DNA of 64,000 nucleotides from Piliocolobus tephrosceles. Its lineage: Eukaryota; Chordata; Mammalia; Primates; Cercopithecidae. The stretch covers positions 133,852,802 through 133,916,801 of the forward strand of contig NC_045437.1 in the NCBI RefSeq assembly GCF_002776525.5. The letters run 5' to 3'. The notes below the pieces were generated by a model. The model was not told where the DNA came from. It worked only from the letters and a program-made list of their open reading frames with translations, and did no database searches. Within the stretch, counting starts at the first letter, position 1. The number at the start of each line of letters is the position of its first letter. Of the stretch, positions 23,461 to 34,349 are shown piece by piece. The position numbers and the translations under genes were made by a program.

Positions 23461-23778
23461 TATTTTTATTTTTAAATTTTTATTCTATTTTTTTTGAGAC
23501 GGAGGCTCGCTCTGTCGCCCAGGCTGGAATGCAGTGGCGTGATCTCAGCTCACTGCAAGCTCCGTCTCCCGGGTTCACGCCATTCTCCTGCCTCAGCCTC
23601 CCAAGTAACTGGGACTACAGGCACCTGCCACCATGCCCAGCTAGTTTTTTGTATTTTTTAAGTAGAGATGGGGTTTCACCGTGTTAGCCAGGATGGTCTC
23701 GGTCTCTTGACCTCGTGATCCACCAGCCTCGGCCTCCCAAAGTGCTGGGATTACAGGCATGAGCCACCGTGCCCAGCC
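23461..23778 (-). mobile_element. AluY, antisense, full length
   Basis: Little-diverged dimer preceded by a (TTTTTA)n-type tail. Exact 12-bp target duplication tgaaggcatttt at 23449-23460 and 23779-23790. 'tcactgcaagctccgtctcc' and 'ggtttcaccgtgttagccag' are AluY-type. Confidence 0.95.
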
Positions 23779-23790
23779 TGAAGGCATTTT

Positions 23791-24354
23791 AAAAAGTTTA
23801 CAGACAAATCATACTTTGGGGGTGGGTAGTAACTGGCTTGTCTTGCTTGGAAAGACACAAGGAGCATTTCTGTTCACCCAACTGGGGCTGCGTTGGCATA
23901 AGAGAATGAATATCTGCAGTGTTTCACTCCCTTGCTGCCTAGTCTTACCCTATTAAGTTTTGGCTTGTTCTGGTTGGGACAGCTGTTCAATCTGCCTCCC
24001 CATTTTCAATGAAAACAGGAAACGTGTGACACAAAGTAACAACAAGTAAATTAAGTTCATCTTGAGCCAGATGTGTATAATATATACAGCTTAATTATGT
24101 TGGCTAACAAAATCTTATTTTAAGGTGACGAGAGAGAATTTGACAATAGCATTCATTTTCATGGTCATATAATTCTGTACTTGGAATACATGCCGTTATC
24201 TCTGCATTTTACAAATAATCATCACTCTGATGGATTGTGGGTTTGGCTTATAATCATGCTGCTCAATTAATTGAGAAATAAAACCTGTTTGGCTCCTTTT
24301 CTTGATATGCCATAGGATCCAACTCTGAGGTCAACCAGTTATGGGAAGCCTATA
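23791..24354. other. Unassigned DNA
   Basis: No feature recognised. Confidence 0.5.
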
Positions 24355-24385
24355 CTCTAATAGGCTGTAATACAGCCTATTAGAG
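24355..24385. repeat. Near-perfect palindrome, 15-bp arms, 1-nt loop
   Basis: Left arm ctctaataggctgta (24355-24369) and right arm tacagcctattagag (24371-24385) are exact reverse complements separated by one A. Not part of any repeat I recognise. Confidence 0.95.
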
Positions 24386-24990
24386 CTGTAGCTCTTTGAA
24401 CTTCTGTCTTTCTCACCCCTCACCTCTCCATCTTTGGATTCCAGTCTCAGCTCTGTCCTGCAGGTGGCTTCCATATTGCCAGCTTCTGCATTGATTTCTA
24501 CTCCTTTTGGGGCCTCCATCACTAGAGACCGGGTTGGGGACTCCAACCTGAAAAACACCAAAGATCAATAATAAAGATCCCTTTTTCTTTTTAATACAAA
24601 AGGAAGTTCATGCTCAAGGACATTAACAGAGCATTTCAGTATTTGATCAGAGAATTTGTTAAAGTTTTGCTTTACAAACCTGGTCAAGTGTATGACAGGG
24701 AACATAATAAGTGTAGGTTTTATCTTCATTGCATTTTACAAAGGCTATAAGGAGGGTGTTCTAGGATCCTGGCTTCATTTTATCTTATATCCAATTGTTG
24801 TTTTACTGGTATAATTAATCAAACTCTTATATAAGCTTACCAAAAAAAAAAAAAAAAAAATGTAAGGCAATCCCGGGTCTAAACCGAGCTTCCTGGAATT
24901 GGTAGGTATCCTTTCTACTTTGTCCTGCTTCTGTATCTTCCATGGAGGCAGAATCATATAAAGAAAATGGGTCTAGGAGTCTGACATGCT
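24386..24990. other. Unassigned DNA
   Basis: Contains an A run at 24841-24859 with no recognisable retrotransposed body upstream and no AATAAA signal. No gene seen. Confidence 0.5.
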
Positions 24991-24994
24991 TGGA

Positions 24995-25175
24995 GTGAAG
25001 CCATGGGGTGGCCACTAAATGACCATGGGCAAGTCTTTTTTCCTTTACCTCCTCTTTCTTTTCTAAAATCTCTGAAAGCCTCTGTTTCCTCATTTATAAA
25101 GTGCTTCAAATAGTGCCTGACACAATAGAAATTCAAATATGTATTATATATTACTATTACTGCTGTTGCTATTGT
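24995..25175 (+). mobile_element. MIR, sense
   Basis: 'gaccatgggcaagtc', 'gcctctgtttcctcatttat' and 'gtgcctgacacaatagaaat' follow the MIR core order. Its first 72 bp are also present at 26874-26945. Confidence 0.65.
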
Positions 25176-25560
25176 TACAATACCAACCAATCATAAGAAA
25201 GCCTCAGGCCTTAACCTTCAATGCAGCTGTCATTTCTGCATTGCAGAAAGGGTCAGTGGCTGGCAGGGGCTGGGGAGGAGAGGTAGTCTGACTGCAAAGG
25301 GACAGCATAAGAAAAACATGTTTTGTGTCATGGAACTTGATTGCAGTGGTGGTTACAGGTCTCTATGTATTTGTGAAAACTTCCAGATGAGTGAATTTTA
25401 TGGTATGCAAGATAAAAAATAAATCGAGAGGAGAATCAGCCACATTCTATGCTAATTATGATAGCAAAACAGGATAATACGCCTCAGGAAGCTTTTTGCC
25501 TAATTCATATAATGAGAAAAACATTAACTCAAACCCAACCATCCCCTAAATAGTCTAGAT
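25176..25560. other. Unassigned DNA
   Basis: No feature recognised. Confidence 0.5.
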
Positions 25561-25853
25561 TTTATTTTTATTTTTCTTAGAAACAGGGTCTCAACCTGTT
25601 GCTCAAGCTGGAGTGCAGTGGCACAATTATAGCTCGCTGCCGTTTCAAATTCCTGTGCTTAAGTTATCCTCTGGCCTCAGCCTCCTGAGTAGCAGGGCAT
25701 GTGACATCATGTGCAGCTAATTTTTAAATTTTTTGTAGAGATAGGGTCTTGCTATGTTTTTCCAGGCTGGTCTTAAATTCCTGGGCTCGAGTGATCTTCC
25801 CTCTTTGGCCTCTCAAAGTGCTGGGATTACAAGCATGAACCATCACACCCAAT
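25561..25853 (-). mobile_element. AluJ-like, antisense, full length
   Basis: Diverged reverse-complement Alu with (TTTTTA)-type tail. Old-type phrases include 'tttttgtagagatagggtct' and 'ttcctgggctcgagtgatc'. Confidence 0.93.
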
Positions 25854-26873
25854 TGATTTTAATACTATTACTAGATCGGAATGTATGAAGATCCTCCTCT
25901 CTGTTCAAAGAAAGTATCCTAACTTAGGAACAGAGACCTCAGCAGTGGTTCTCAAAACACTCTGATCCAGACCAGTTTCCTGAGTTTAATTTAGTACCTC
26001 TAACTTCCAGACACCTTAAACATGTTAAAAAGGAACATCATTCTCCTTGCCCACTGCTGACTTTGTTGTTTTTGCCACTGCCTCTGAATAGGGTGAAGTC
26101 TCTGGGCCTCAGTAAGTGGCAAACAGAGCAAGCTGACCAGTAAGATCCACTACGGGGCAACCCCCAGCCACACTGCACAAACGCCAAGAGAGAGCTCATC
26201 CACATTTTTCAGGTCTAGGTTCTTGAGGATTGCTTCCAGGCAGCAGCCTTCTCCTTTAAATTGTCCCCCCTACAATGAGTCAACTGAAGTCATCAAGAGA
26301 AGCAGTAGTCCTGGAGTACTTATGAAAGGATTGGCCTAAGTTTCTCTGTAGATAACTTTTTCTTCTGTGGTCTTACCCCTTTGGGTGTGGCAAAGATCCT
26401 CCACTCCCCACCTCCCCTCCTCTTAAGGCCTTCACCAGGTTGTGCTGAACCAGGTGCAGTTCTGCCCATTATTGTGGTTCATCCCGTTTGCATTTGGTTT
26501 GATAATGTCAGTGCAACAGAGAAGGGGACTCATTAGCAGGACAACAGAAAGTGATGTCTGTGCAGTATGACCTGGTCTAGAACCCTAATCCAACTAACTA
26601 GAGCTGCCCCTGTGCTCTTGACTCCCTCTCACGTTTGAGATATGAAGATGGTTTTTGGCCAAAGTTTTCTAACTCCTGTTTGCACTAATGTCAATACCTT
26701 TCTCCTTGTAGGATGAGTTTGTGCTCTTACTATACTGCCTGCTCGCCCCTTTTCAGTGGCACTGCCATCATCCCCCTTGCCCAGGTGACAGTCCTCCTAT
26801 CATCTTCTCTCTTTCTTCCTTCTTCCCTCAGTTAACGTGGCTTTTAACTCAGAACTTCTCTGTTCTCAGAATC
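25854..26873. other. Unassigned DNA
   Basis: 25930-25960 begins like a MER5-type end ('cagtggttctcaaa') but the homology fades. No gene seen. Confidence 0.45.
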
Positions 26874-26945
26874 AAGCCATGGAGTGGCCACTAAATGACC
26901 ATGGGCAAATCTTTCTTCCTTTTCCTCCTCTTTTCTTCCTAAAAT
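26874..26945 (+). repeat. 72-bp copy of 24998-25069
   Basis: Aligns without gaps to 24998-25069 with 7 mismatches (90%), in the same orientation, 1.88 kb downstream. Sequence on both sides differs. Confidence 0.85.
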
Positions 26946-27240
26946 TTCTTAGAATCATTCTCAAATGTGAGCAGCAGAATCAATGGGAGGGGTTATGAAA
27001 GTCACCTGTAACCTGGACTATTGTAACTGTCTCTCAAGTTTTGTCTCTACTTTTTCCTTTTTCCTAATGAACTTCACACAAAAATATATCTTCCTGAAGT
27101 AAGTTTGGAAAATGCTACTTATCAAAACTTGCAGAATATGTTCTACAGTTTCCTTAGAAGAGATCTGAACTCCATTTAGAATTTGTTCTGATCTGTTTTT
27201 CTGGTCTTATTTCTTGCCTTCAATGTCAGCTATGTGTTAT
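26946..27240. other. Unassigned DNA
   Basis: 26950-27010 may be a MER5A trace ('attctcaaatgtgagcagca'). Nothing else recognised. Confidence 0.4.
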
Positions 27241-27244
27241 TGAG

Positions 27245-27455
27245 GGGTTAGTTACTAGGTGGTGACACTGCTGAGGGCTTTACATGTGTTACCTCATTTA
27301 ATCCTCACCTCAATCTGGTGTTTCTATAGTCCCGATTATACAAACAAGGAATCTAAGGTACAGTGACTTGCTCATGGTTATACTCCTAGTAAAATGGCAG
27401 AGCCAAGATTTGAATTCAATTTAGTGGACTCCAGAGCTAATATTTGTTATACCAT
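27245..27455 (-). mobile_element. MIR, antisense
   Basis: 'gggctttacatgtgttacct', 'catttaatcctcacctcaat', then degraded 'gaatctaaggtacagtgact' and 'agagccaagatttgaattca': the antisense MIR order. Confidence 0.85.
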
Positions 27456-28146
27456 ATTAGTTCCAGAAAAACTGTATTTCTTTCCATCTATCGTATCTTT
27501 ACCCCATTTTCTGTAATCCTTTCTTCAAGAAATTAATGCTTAAATTTCTAAAACCGATGTGGGTAAACAGTAGTGAGGTAATAGTAGTATATATGGCTGA
27601 GTGATGCATACTTAATGGTAATACAGTATTTCTTATAACTTGAACAGTCTACTTCAGCAATATCAAATTTAGGATATTTGGAATGTGTTCAGACTTGGTA
27701 CATAGAGTTCAAAGTGAATGATTCAGTACAAACAGAATAGTTTGGTGAAAAAGAAAGCTTGAAATAGAAAAAAGTGTGGAGCTTACAGAGTTTTGTCAGA
27801 TGCAGGACTGGCATTTCAGATGGGCATTGGAATTCACTTTATTCTTGCCCATTGCCTAGGTCTCTGAGATTAGTAGGAGGGACCCAGGCCAGAGAGGTAG
27901 ACTCAGAAATGACTCCTGCCTTTCCCCACATCTCAGCCGTGAAAGAACCAGGGTGGTGAGAAAGGGCATTACTCTGAAAGTGTCCTATTGTGAAAGGCAA
28001 CAAAATAGAAATGATGATTTCCTGGAAGCAGAGACAAAAAAGGTAACCAACCGGCTTTCTGTTTTATAGCCCAGGTTAATGTCCTTTGATGTTCAGGCAG
28101 ACTTAACAGAAGTTGTTCACATGCTAATCTTTCCACTGAGATAAAG
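27456..28146. other. Unassigned DNA
   Basis: No feature recognised. Confidence 0.5.
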
Positions 28147-28151
28147 CTCCT

Positions 28152-28523
28152 TGATATGGTTTGGCTGTGTCCCCACCCAAATCTCATCTTGAATTGTAGC
28201 TCCTATAATCCCCACGTGTCATGGGAGGGACTTGGTGGGAGGTAATTGAATCATGGGGGTGGTTACCCCCATGCTGTTCTCATGATAGTGAGTTCTCATG
28301 AGATCTGATGGTTTTACAAGGGGTTTTCGCCCTTTGCTTGGCACTTCTCCTTCCTGCCACCTTGTGAAGAAGGTTCCTTGCTTCCCCTTAAGCTTCCACC
28401 ATGATTGTAAGTTTCCTGAGGCCTCCCAAGCCATGGGAACTGTGAGTTAATGAAACATCTTTCCTTTATAAATTACCCAGACTCAGGCAGTTCTTTATAG
28501 CAGTAAGAAAATGGACTAATACG
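28152..28523 (+). mobile_element. THE1 solo LTR (ERVL-MaLR), sense
   Basis: Same family and orientation as 5682-6052. Opens 'tgatatggtttggctgtgtc' and ends 'gactaatacg' with the last A changed. Perfect 5-bp duplication ctcct at 28147-28151 and 28524-28528. At 372 bp it is complete, with no internal sequence. Confidence 0.95.
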
Positions 28524-28528
28524 CTCCT

Positions 28529-28846
28529 ACAAAAGCCCTGTGGAAACTGCAGAGAGCATCACTCCTGAAGTGATGTCCATCACCCTCTGCCCATAGCTTA
28601 ATGATCACAACAAAATTGTTTAGATGGCACGTAGTAAGGAAAAATGGAAGAAGAGCTCCTCCTGATGGGGGTGGCAGTTAAGGGTCCTGCTGGCTCTTGC
28701 AAATGAACACTACTTCCATTAGGAGAAACTGCAACCCTCTCAGAGGAGAAAGAGGAGCCTCACTGCAGAGATGCAGAAAGGAGGAGTGGCCAGGAAGGGT
28801 GGGAGCCACAGCTAGGCTGTGCCAGGCTGTGCCATATCTTCAAGAA
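28529..28846. other. Unassigned DNA
   Basis: Purine-rich around 28625-28800. No gene or repeat recognised. Confidence 0.5.
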
Positions 28847-29027
28847 GAATGGTTCTCAAATGTGAGCATCAGAGTCACCTGGTGGGCTTGTGAAAACAGT
28901 GCTGGGTCCGCCCCCAGGGTTACTGATTCAGTAAGTCTAGAGGGGTGCCCACACATCCACATTTGAAACAAGTTCCCAGGTGATGCTGATGCTGCTTGTT
29001 TGGGGGACCACACTTTGAGAAGCACTG
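28847..29027 (+). mobile_element. MER5A (hAT-Charlie) element
   Basis: About 181 bp matching MER5A end to end: 'ggttctcaaatgtgagcatc', 'agagtcacctggtgggctt', 'gttactgattcagtaagtct', 'ttcccaggtgatgctgatgc' and 'ccacactttgagaagcactg'. The terminal inverted repeats are visible (ggttctcaa and ttgagaagc). Confidence 0.92.
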
Positions 29028-29343
29028 CTGTAGTCCACGGGTCATAAACTCAGGTGACCCCACCAAGACTAAATAGGTGATGTCAGGGAGTAACCCATAA
29101 GAAAGCTGTAAATAAAATGACATTCCCAGAACAGTAACATTGTGGTATGTGGCACTGGCCTAAATGTGAATGAGGTGATGGAAATGCTGTCTACAGGAAC
29201 AGCTGCTGTTCTATCTAACCTGGCTAGTGGTTGCCAGGGCTTCTGATTTTAGTGTTTCCAAATTGAAAATGTTTTGAATTTTGATCTGAATTCTTACATT
29301 TTAGGAATAGAAACAAAATAATATAAAATTATAAATATGGCAT
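29028..29343. other. Unassigned DNA
   Basis: No feature recognised. Confidence 0.5.
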
Positions 29344-29359
29344 AAAGAATGACAATGCT

Positions 29360-29655
29360 GGCCGGCGTGGGAGTTCACGCCTGGATCCCAGCACTTTGGG
29401 AGGCCAAGACGGGTGGATCACCTGAGGTCAGAAGTTCAAGACCAGCCTGACCAACATGGTTGAAACCCCATCTCTACTAAATGCCAAAAAAATTAGCCGG
29501 GTGTGGTGACGGGTGCCTGTAATCTCAGCTACTCGGGAAGCTGAGGCAGGAGAATTGCTTGAACCCGGGAGGGAGATGTTGCAGTGAGCTGAGGTTGTGC
29601 CACTGCACTCTAGCCTGGGAGACAGATCAAGACTCCATCTTGGGGGATGGGGGAG
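29360..29655 (+). mobile_element. AluS-like, sense, with eroded tail
   Basis: Full dimer. Instead of poly(A) it ends in a G-rich 'tgggggatgggggag'. The flank aaagaatgacaatg is present before (29344-29357), right after (29656-29669) and a third time at 29687-29700. Confidence 0.93.
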
Positions 29656-30935
29656 AAAGAATGACAATGTTTCTTGACATAGTTATAAAGAATGACAATG
29701 GTTTTGTATAATTACCATCTTTTTGAAGAAAAAACAAATTTTGTAGCAATCTGAGCCCCTCTTCCTTATCCCTTCTATTTCCTTCCCTCCCTGGGAGTAA
29801 CAACTATTAGGAATTTTGTGTTTGTTGTTTTCCTGCTTTTCTTAATGACTATATTTGCATCCTGAAACAATACACTACTATTGCATACTTCACACACAGA
29901 ACAATTACACTTTATAATTCTTTAATGACTTTGCTTTCCCCCCCTCAATATGATGTTTCTGAGGTTACTCTACATTTCAGCACATAGCTGTAATTTATTC
30001 AATTTCCCTAGTGTTACTATATACCATGATTTATTTGTCCATTCTACTGTCGGACACTGGGTTGGTTCTGGGTTTTTGTTTTTACAAATGGTGCAACCAT
30101 GAACATTCTTGTGTGTGGCTCCTGATGCCTGAATGCAAAAGTCTCTTTCAGACTCATGTGGGAGAGTGGACTTGCTACTCCTAAGGATCTGCATATCTAC
30201 AGCTTTATTAGATAATGACAAATAGCTCTCCAAAGTGGTTGCTCCAATTGACCTTCCCACTAGTAGTGTATAATGTTCCAGTTGTTCCCCTTTCTTGTTG
30301 ACATTTGATACTGCTAAGTATGAAATGAGTGTGAAATGGGATGCCATTGTCTTTTAAAACTCTATTTACCTAATTATTAATGGAGTTAAGCATCTTGTCA
30401 TTTGTAAGCCATCTGGGATTTTCTTCAGTGAAATATTTTCATCTATTTTGTCTATTTTGATTTTTGTGTGATTTGTGGAATACTTTTATGTGATCTGAAA
30501 AATATTTAGCAGTTCTATGTATTGACAATTTCTTTCCGTTTGTGGTTTGTCTTTTATATTTAACATTTGTGGATGAACAGAGGTTTTACATTTTAATGCA
30601 GACAAATTTATGGTCTTTTGGAATAGGGATTGTGCTTTCTGTGTCTGTCTTGAGCAGTCCTTCCCTACACTGAGGTCATGAAGCTCTTCTATATTGTTTT
30701 CAAAGGTTTTATGTTTTCTTTTTTCATTACATCTCTAATTCATCAGGTATTTATTTTTGTGTATAGTCTGAGGTTGGGGTCGAAAGAGATGGAGATTATC
30801 TTAACAGATGTTGAAAAAGCCAATATTTAGCTCCATCATAAATAATATTCCTATACCTTTATGGCTCTGTTTTGGGGGTTTCTAGTCTATTCTCTTTGTC
30901 TATCCCTGCAAAATATTGTTTAATTAAAAATTGTA

Positions 30936-31247
30936 GGCTGGGCACGGTGGCTCACACCTGTAATCCCAGAACTTTGAGAGGCTGAGGCGGGTGGATCACG
31001 AGGTCAGGAGATGGAGACCATCCTGGCTAACATGGTGAAACCCCGTCTCTACTAAAAAAAAATACAAAAAATTAGCCAGGCGTGGTGGTGGGCGCCTGTA
31101 GTCCCAGTTTCTTGGGAAGCTGAGGCAGGAGAATGGTGTGAACCCGGGAACCAGAGCTTGCAGTGAGCCGAGATTGCGCCACAGCACTCCAGCCTGGGTG
31201 ACAGAGCAAGACTCCATCTCAAAAAAAAAAAAAAAAAAAAAAAAAAA
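30936..31247 (+). mobile_element. AluY, sense, tail runs into assembly gap
   Basis: Full Y-type dimer ('gatcacgaggtcaggagatg', 'gaccatcctggctaacatgg') ending in at least 27 A at the gap edge. The right target duplication is lost in the gap. Confidence 0.94.
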
Positions 31248-31347
31248 NNNNNNNNNNNNNNNNNNNNNNNNNNNNNNNNNNNNNNNNNNNNNNNNNNNNN
31301 NNNNNNNNNNNNNNNNNNNNNNNNNNNNNNNNNNNNNNNNNNNNNNN
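31248..31347. other. 100-N assembly gap
   Basis: Exactly 100 N, the usual placeholder for a gap of unknown size, placed at the end of an Alu poly(A) tail. Open frames reported across it are meaningless. Confidence 0.98.
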
Positions 31348-31529
31348 ATTCTTGGGTCTTCCACATACATTTTGGAATGAACTTGTTTCATAAGGAAATT
31401 CTGTTGGAATTTGGATGGGATTCAAATTCAATCTATGAACACTGTAGCTATCTCTAATTACTTATGTTTTCTTTGATGTATTTCAATAGTTTAACCTATC
31501 TTTTGTAGCTATTGAAAATGGTATTTTTT

Positions 31530-31830
31530 GGCCAGGTGTGGTGGCTCACGCCTGTAATCCCAGCACTTTGGGAGGCCGAGGCAGGCGAATCACAAGGTCA
31601 GGAGATTGAGACCATCCAGCCTAACACGGTGAAACCCCATCTCTGCTAAAAATATAAAAAATTAGTCGGGCATGGTGGCAGGTGCCTGTAGTCCCAGCTA
31701 CTTGGGAGACTGAGGCAGGAGAATGGTGTGAACCCAGGAGGCGGAGCTTGCAGTGAGCCTAGATAGCGCCACTGTACTCCAGACTGGGCAACAGGGCAAG
31801 ACTCCATCTTCAAAAATAATAATAATAATA
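31530..31830 (+). mobile_element. AluY/Sc-like, sense, full length
   Basis: Full dimer with an (AAT)n tail. Flanks aaaatggtattttt (31516-31529) and aaaagggtattttt (31831-31844) are a 14-bp target duplication with one mismatch. Inserted in the antisense L1. Confidence 0.94.
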
Positions 31831-32044
31831 AAAAGGGTATTTTTACAAAAAGTATTTCTCATTCTCCTATTCCCTGGAATATAGATATCCTATTTTCCTG
31901 AAATATAGATATCTAATTGACTTTTTTGGTATGTTGATCTTAAAAGTCAGCACCTAGATAAGCTGTTTTTCATAATCTGTCTGTAGATTATTTTAGGTTT
32001 TCATTGCAACTATAAATTATGTTAATTTGTGTAAGTTTTATATC

Positions 32045-32308
32045 TTTTTTTTTTTTTTTTTTTTGAGACAGAGTTTCACTCTTATTGCCCAGGCTGAAGT
32101 GCAGTGGCACAATCTTGGCTCACTGCAGCCTCAGCCTCCCAAGTAGCTGGGACTACAGGTGCCCACCCCCACACCTGGCTAATTTTTGTATTTTTAGTAG
32201 AGACAGGGTTTTCATCATGTTGGCCAGGCTGATCTCGAACTCAAGTGATCTGCCTGTCTCGGCCTCCTAAAGTGCTGAGAATACAGGCATGAGCCACTGC
32301 GTGTGGCT
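32045..32308 (-). mobile_element. AluS-like, antisense, internal deletion
   Basis: Starts with T20, 'gagacagagtttcactctta'. About 30-35 bp of the right arm is missing between 'cactgcagcctc' and 'agcctcccaagtagctggg', probably lost between the two 'cagcctc' repeats. Confidence 0.92.
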
Positions 32309-33659
32309 ATCATTTCTTATACTAATTCTTTTTCTTTTTATACTATACTTTCTAGAACCATACAATACAGTGTTGATTAGAAGTAAAGAAATGAAAACCT
32401 TGCTTCTTCCTCACTTTAAAAAGGAAATTTTCAACAGTTTACCATTAAGTATGTTTTTTGTTCTAGGATTTTTCTCCCCTAATGCCTTTTAACAAGATAG
32501 TTCTCTACTATTCTCATTTTGCCAAAAGTTTCTATCATTAATTAATGTGAATTTTATCAAATACTATTTAATCAAGTGCTATTTTATAATATATAATGGA
32601 ATATCTATTAAGATAATATATTTCTCCTTAATATATTAATATGGTGAATTATATTAATTTTCCAACCATCCATTCCTGTGTTTTTGGCTTGAGCCCAACT
32701 TTGTCATTATGTATTATCTTTTCTATATATTTCTGAAAATATTTCATTATTTTTGGTAATTTGCATCTGTATTCATAAGAGTGTGTTCTATAATTTTTCT
32801 TTCTTGTAATAACAATGTCAGGTTCTATCACTTTTCTATAATCCAGAGTTATTTATGATAGATTAGAATTATTTGTGCCTTGTATGTTTAAACACATTGA
32901 TAAACCCTCTGGCATGAAAAATACATGTTTTTCCACTAAAAAGAATAATTATAGTCTCATAGAGGTTTGGTGTTTCTTCTCCAGTTGTTTTTTGTAAGTT
33001 AGCTTTTTGTTTTTTTCCATTTCATATAAAGTTTTAAAGTTTGTTGACAAAGTTTTTTAAAATAATATCCTCATTTTAAAATGCTATTCTCTTTTACACT
33101 GATAAAGAATTTTAAAAATTAAAAAAAAAAAAAATGCCCCCTGCATTTGTAGCTGTCTTTTTTTTTTTTTTTTTTTTTTTTGGTCCCACATATTTTTATT
33201 CATGTCTTCTTTTTCCCTTGAACAGTACTGCCAGAGGTTTATTTTATTAGTCCTTTCAAAGAACTAACTTTTGGGTCTGTCAATCTGATCTATTTTTATG
33301 TTTATTTCTAGTTCATAAATTTATCTGTTTTGTCCCAGATAATTCTCTTAAGTTCTAAAATGTGCTGTTGTGTTAATTTTTGCCTTTCTAAATTTTAATA
33401 TATGCATTTAAAGTTATGAATTTTTCTTTGATGGCATCCCAAAGAATATTTATAATATAGGTGTAAATATTTTCTAATTTTAATATGACTTCTCTTTTGG
33501 CCTATGAGGTTTATTGAAGGGTGTTCTTTAGTTTTAGAAATATGTAAGATTTATTAGTATAGATTTCTAGTATTTCTAGTATAGACTGTCAGTTTTTGAA
33601 CTGACAATCTTATAATGGAGAACATTTTCTGTATAACATGAATTCTTTAAAAATTGAGC

Positions 33660-33940
33660 CCAGGTGCTTAGCACTCGGGATCACTTAGCACTCCTAGCAC
33701 TTTGGGAGGCTGAGGTGGGCAGATCACCTGAGGTCAGCATTTCGAGACCAGCCTGGCCAACATAGAGAAACCCCATGTCTACTAAAAATACAAAAATTAG
33801 CTGAGCATGGTGGTGCATGCCTGTAATCCCAGCTACCCTGGAGGTGGAGGTTGCAGTGAGCTGAAATCACACCACTGCACTTCACCCTGGGCAACAGAGC
33901 AAGACTCCATCTCAAAAAAAAAAAAAAAAAAAAAAAAAAA
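33660..33940 (+). mobile_element. AluS-like, sense, rearranged 5' end and internal deletion
   Basis: Recognisable from 'tagcactttgggaggctgag' to a 27-A tail. The first about 35 bp are replaced by a partly repeated motif (ttagcactc twice). About 30 bp are missing around 33838 ('ctaccctggaggtggaggtt'). Confidence 0.9.
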
Positions 33941-34349
33941 TGAGACCACCTTTTTGGCTCAGCATGTATCAATTTTTATAAATCTTGCATACTTATCCGA
34001 AGAGAATGTATGTTCTTCAGTCTTTGGTGCCATATTATATGTCTTATTAACTCAAGTAATTGAGTTGTTCCACTCAAATTTTTTGAATACCCATATATAT
34101 TTTTTATCTGTTTTATCATTTACTAAAAGAGCCATGTTATTAGATACATACCAGCTTAGAATTGTTCTATCTTCTTTATCTTAATATACAGTGATACTCT
34201 TTATTTCTTGTAGTGCTTTGTCTTAAAATTTATTTGCCTATTGTATAGTTGTTCCACTATGCTTCTGTTATTTGACTTGGACACATTTTTCTGTCATTTT
34301 AAATATCAACTATTCTGTTTTAGATGTCTTTCATATAACTGAATTTTTA

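Larger units (their letters stand above)
29875..34345 (-). mobile_element. Old L1 (L1M type), antisense, interrupted
   Basis: Reverse-complement L1. The 3' region is at 29875-30350 ('catgatttatttgtccattc', 'ggtgcaaccatgaacattct') and ORF2-derived sequence follows to about 34345. Landmarks are 'gatgggattcaaattcaatc' at 31418, 'ttttctttgatggcatccca' near 33422 and 'gtatgttcttcagtctttgg' at 34009. Alus at 30936, 31530, 32045 and 33660, plus a 100-N gap, break it up. No open frame survives. Confidence 0.7.

Noticed and set aside
24841..24859. A run as the tail of a processed pseudogene
   Set aside because: No polyadenylation signal, no recognisable mRNA-like body and no target duplication.
30996..31431. 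Frames of 70-131 codons full of undetermined residues
   Set aside because: They run through the 100-N gap and an Alu tail.
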